Of a stretch of DNA of 5,949 nt, positions 5,837-5,949 are shown piece by piece. The notes beneath the pieces are model-generated. The model saw only the letters and a list, made by a program, of their open reading frames with translations, did no database searches and was not told where the DNA came from. A program made the position numbers and the translations under genes. Source of the DNA: Chloroflexi bacterium RBG_16_57_11 (GTDB taxonomy: Bacteria; Chloroflexota; Anaerolineae; Anaerolineales; UBA4823); contig MGNS01000166.1 in assembly GCA_001795165.1 (NCBI GenBank), positions 1 to 5,949 on the forward strand. The letters run 5' to 3'. Numbering within the stretch: the stretch's first letter is position 1; each line of letters opens with the position of its first letter.

Positions 5837-5949
5837 TTGTCCCAACGCATTAACATTTCCTCCGGAACGGCTTGGGAGCCTGTAGTCGGCTACTCGCGGG
5901 CGGTCAAGCTTGGCGCGCACATTTACGTCTCGGGCACCACGGCCACCGG
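5837..5949 (+). CDS. RidA-family protein, N-terminal part (cut by window edge)
   Basis: Only the first 37 codons plus two bases are present. The peptide begins MSQRINISSGTAWEP and continues VVGYSRAVKLGAHIYVSGTT, which matches the N-terminus of the YjgF/YER057c/UK114 (RidA) family: a first strand with the conserved SGT, then the GYSRAV turn and the IYVSGTT strand. RidA proper is a trimeric deaminase that hydrolyses reactive enamine/imine intermediates made by PLP enzymes. Many paralogues lack the catalytic Arg and have other roles, and that residue lies beyond the window, so the function cannot be assigned. The WEPVVGYSRAV variant suggests a branch other than classical RidA. Start TTG 5837 is chosen from the AAGGAG at 5825-5830 and the TAA just before it. 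It is probably the downstream member of the same operon. Confidence 0.85.
   Translation, partial: MSQRINISSGTAWEPVVGYSRAVKLGAHIYVSGTTAT

Overview
The window holds six genes, all on the + strand and packed tightly enough to suggest a single transcription unit: two overlapping genes of unknown function, a dodecin, a two-domain lipoprotein (nuclease-like plus lamin-tail), a large DUF885 lipoprotein, and the first 37 codons of a RidA-family gene that runs off the right edge. Gaps or overlaps between successive genes are -13, +18, +25 (or +1), -4 and +42 bases. I see no tRNA, rRNA, CRISPR array, insertion sequence or convincing terminator.

The style suggests a bacterium of the Chloroflexota, probably Anaerolineae-like. 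The exported proteins carry long Thr/Pro/Ser-rich linkers directly after short lipoprotein signals, and one is a nuclease-like plus lamin-tail surface protein. Coding sequence is of moderate to high GC, and gene starts are a mix of ATG and TTG. This assignment is inference from style, not from a marker gene.

Bases 1-113 form a leader with a good -10 box (TATAAT, 61-66) but no recognisable -35. Bases 114-2362 carry the unknown pair. The first product is soluble and acidic at its N-terminus. The second has a cytoplasmic helical part, one membrane span, and an extracytoplasmic beta-rich part with four cysteines. They overlap and probably work together, so they are the best candidate here for an undescribed system, perhaps a cytoplasm-to-surface sensing or scaffold module.

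Bases 2381-2599 encode a dodecin that lacks the flavin-stacking Trp and the flavin-contacting Gln of the well-studied members. Bases 2625-3869 encode a lipoprotein with a staphylococcal-nuclease-like domain whose catalytic set is incomplete, then a GC-rich Thr/Pro linker and an abruptly AT-rich lamin-tail domain. Bases 3866-5794 encode a lipoprotein of the DUF885 family with an intact HExxPGHH metal-binding motif, start-stop coupled to the gene before it. A TTG-started RidA-family gene follows from 5837.

No single pathway links all six. Three of the products (second unknown gene, nuclease-like lipoprotein, DUF885 lipoprotein) act at or outside the membrane, while dodecin and the RidA-family protein are small cytosolic proteins usually tied to flavin storage and reactive-metabolite clean-up.
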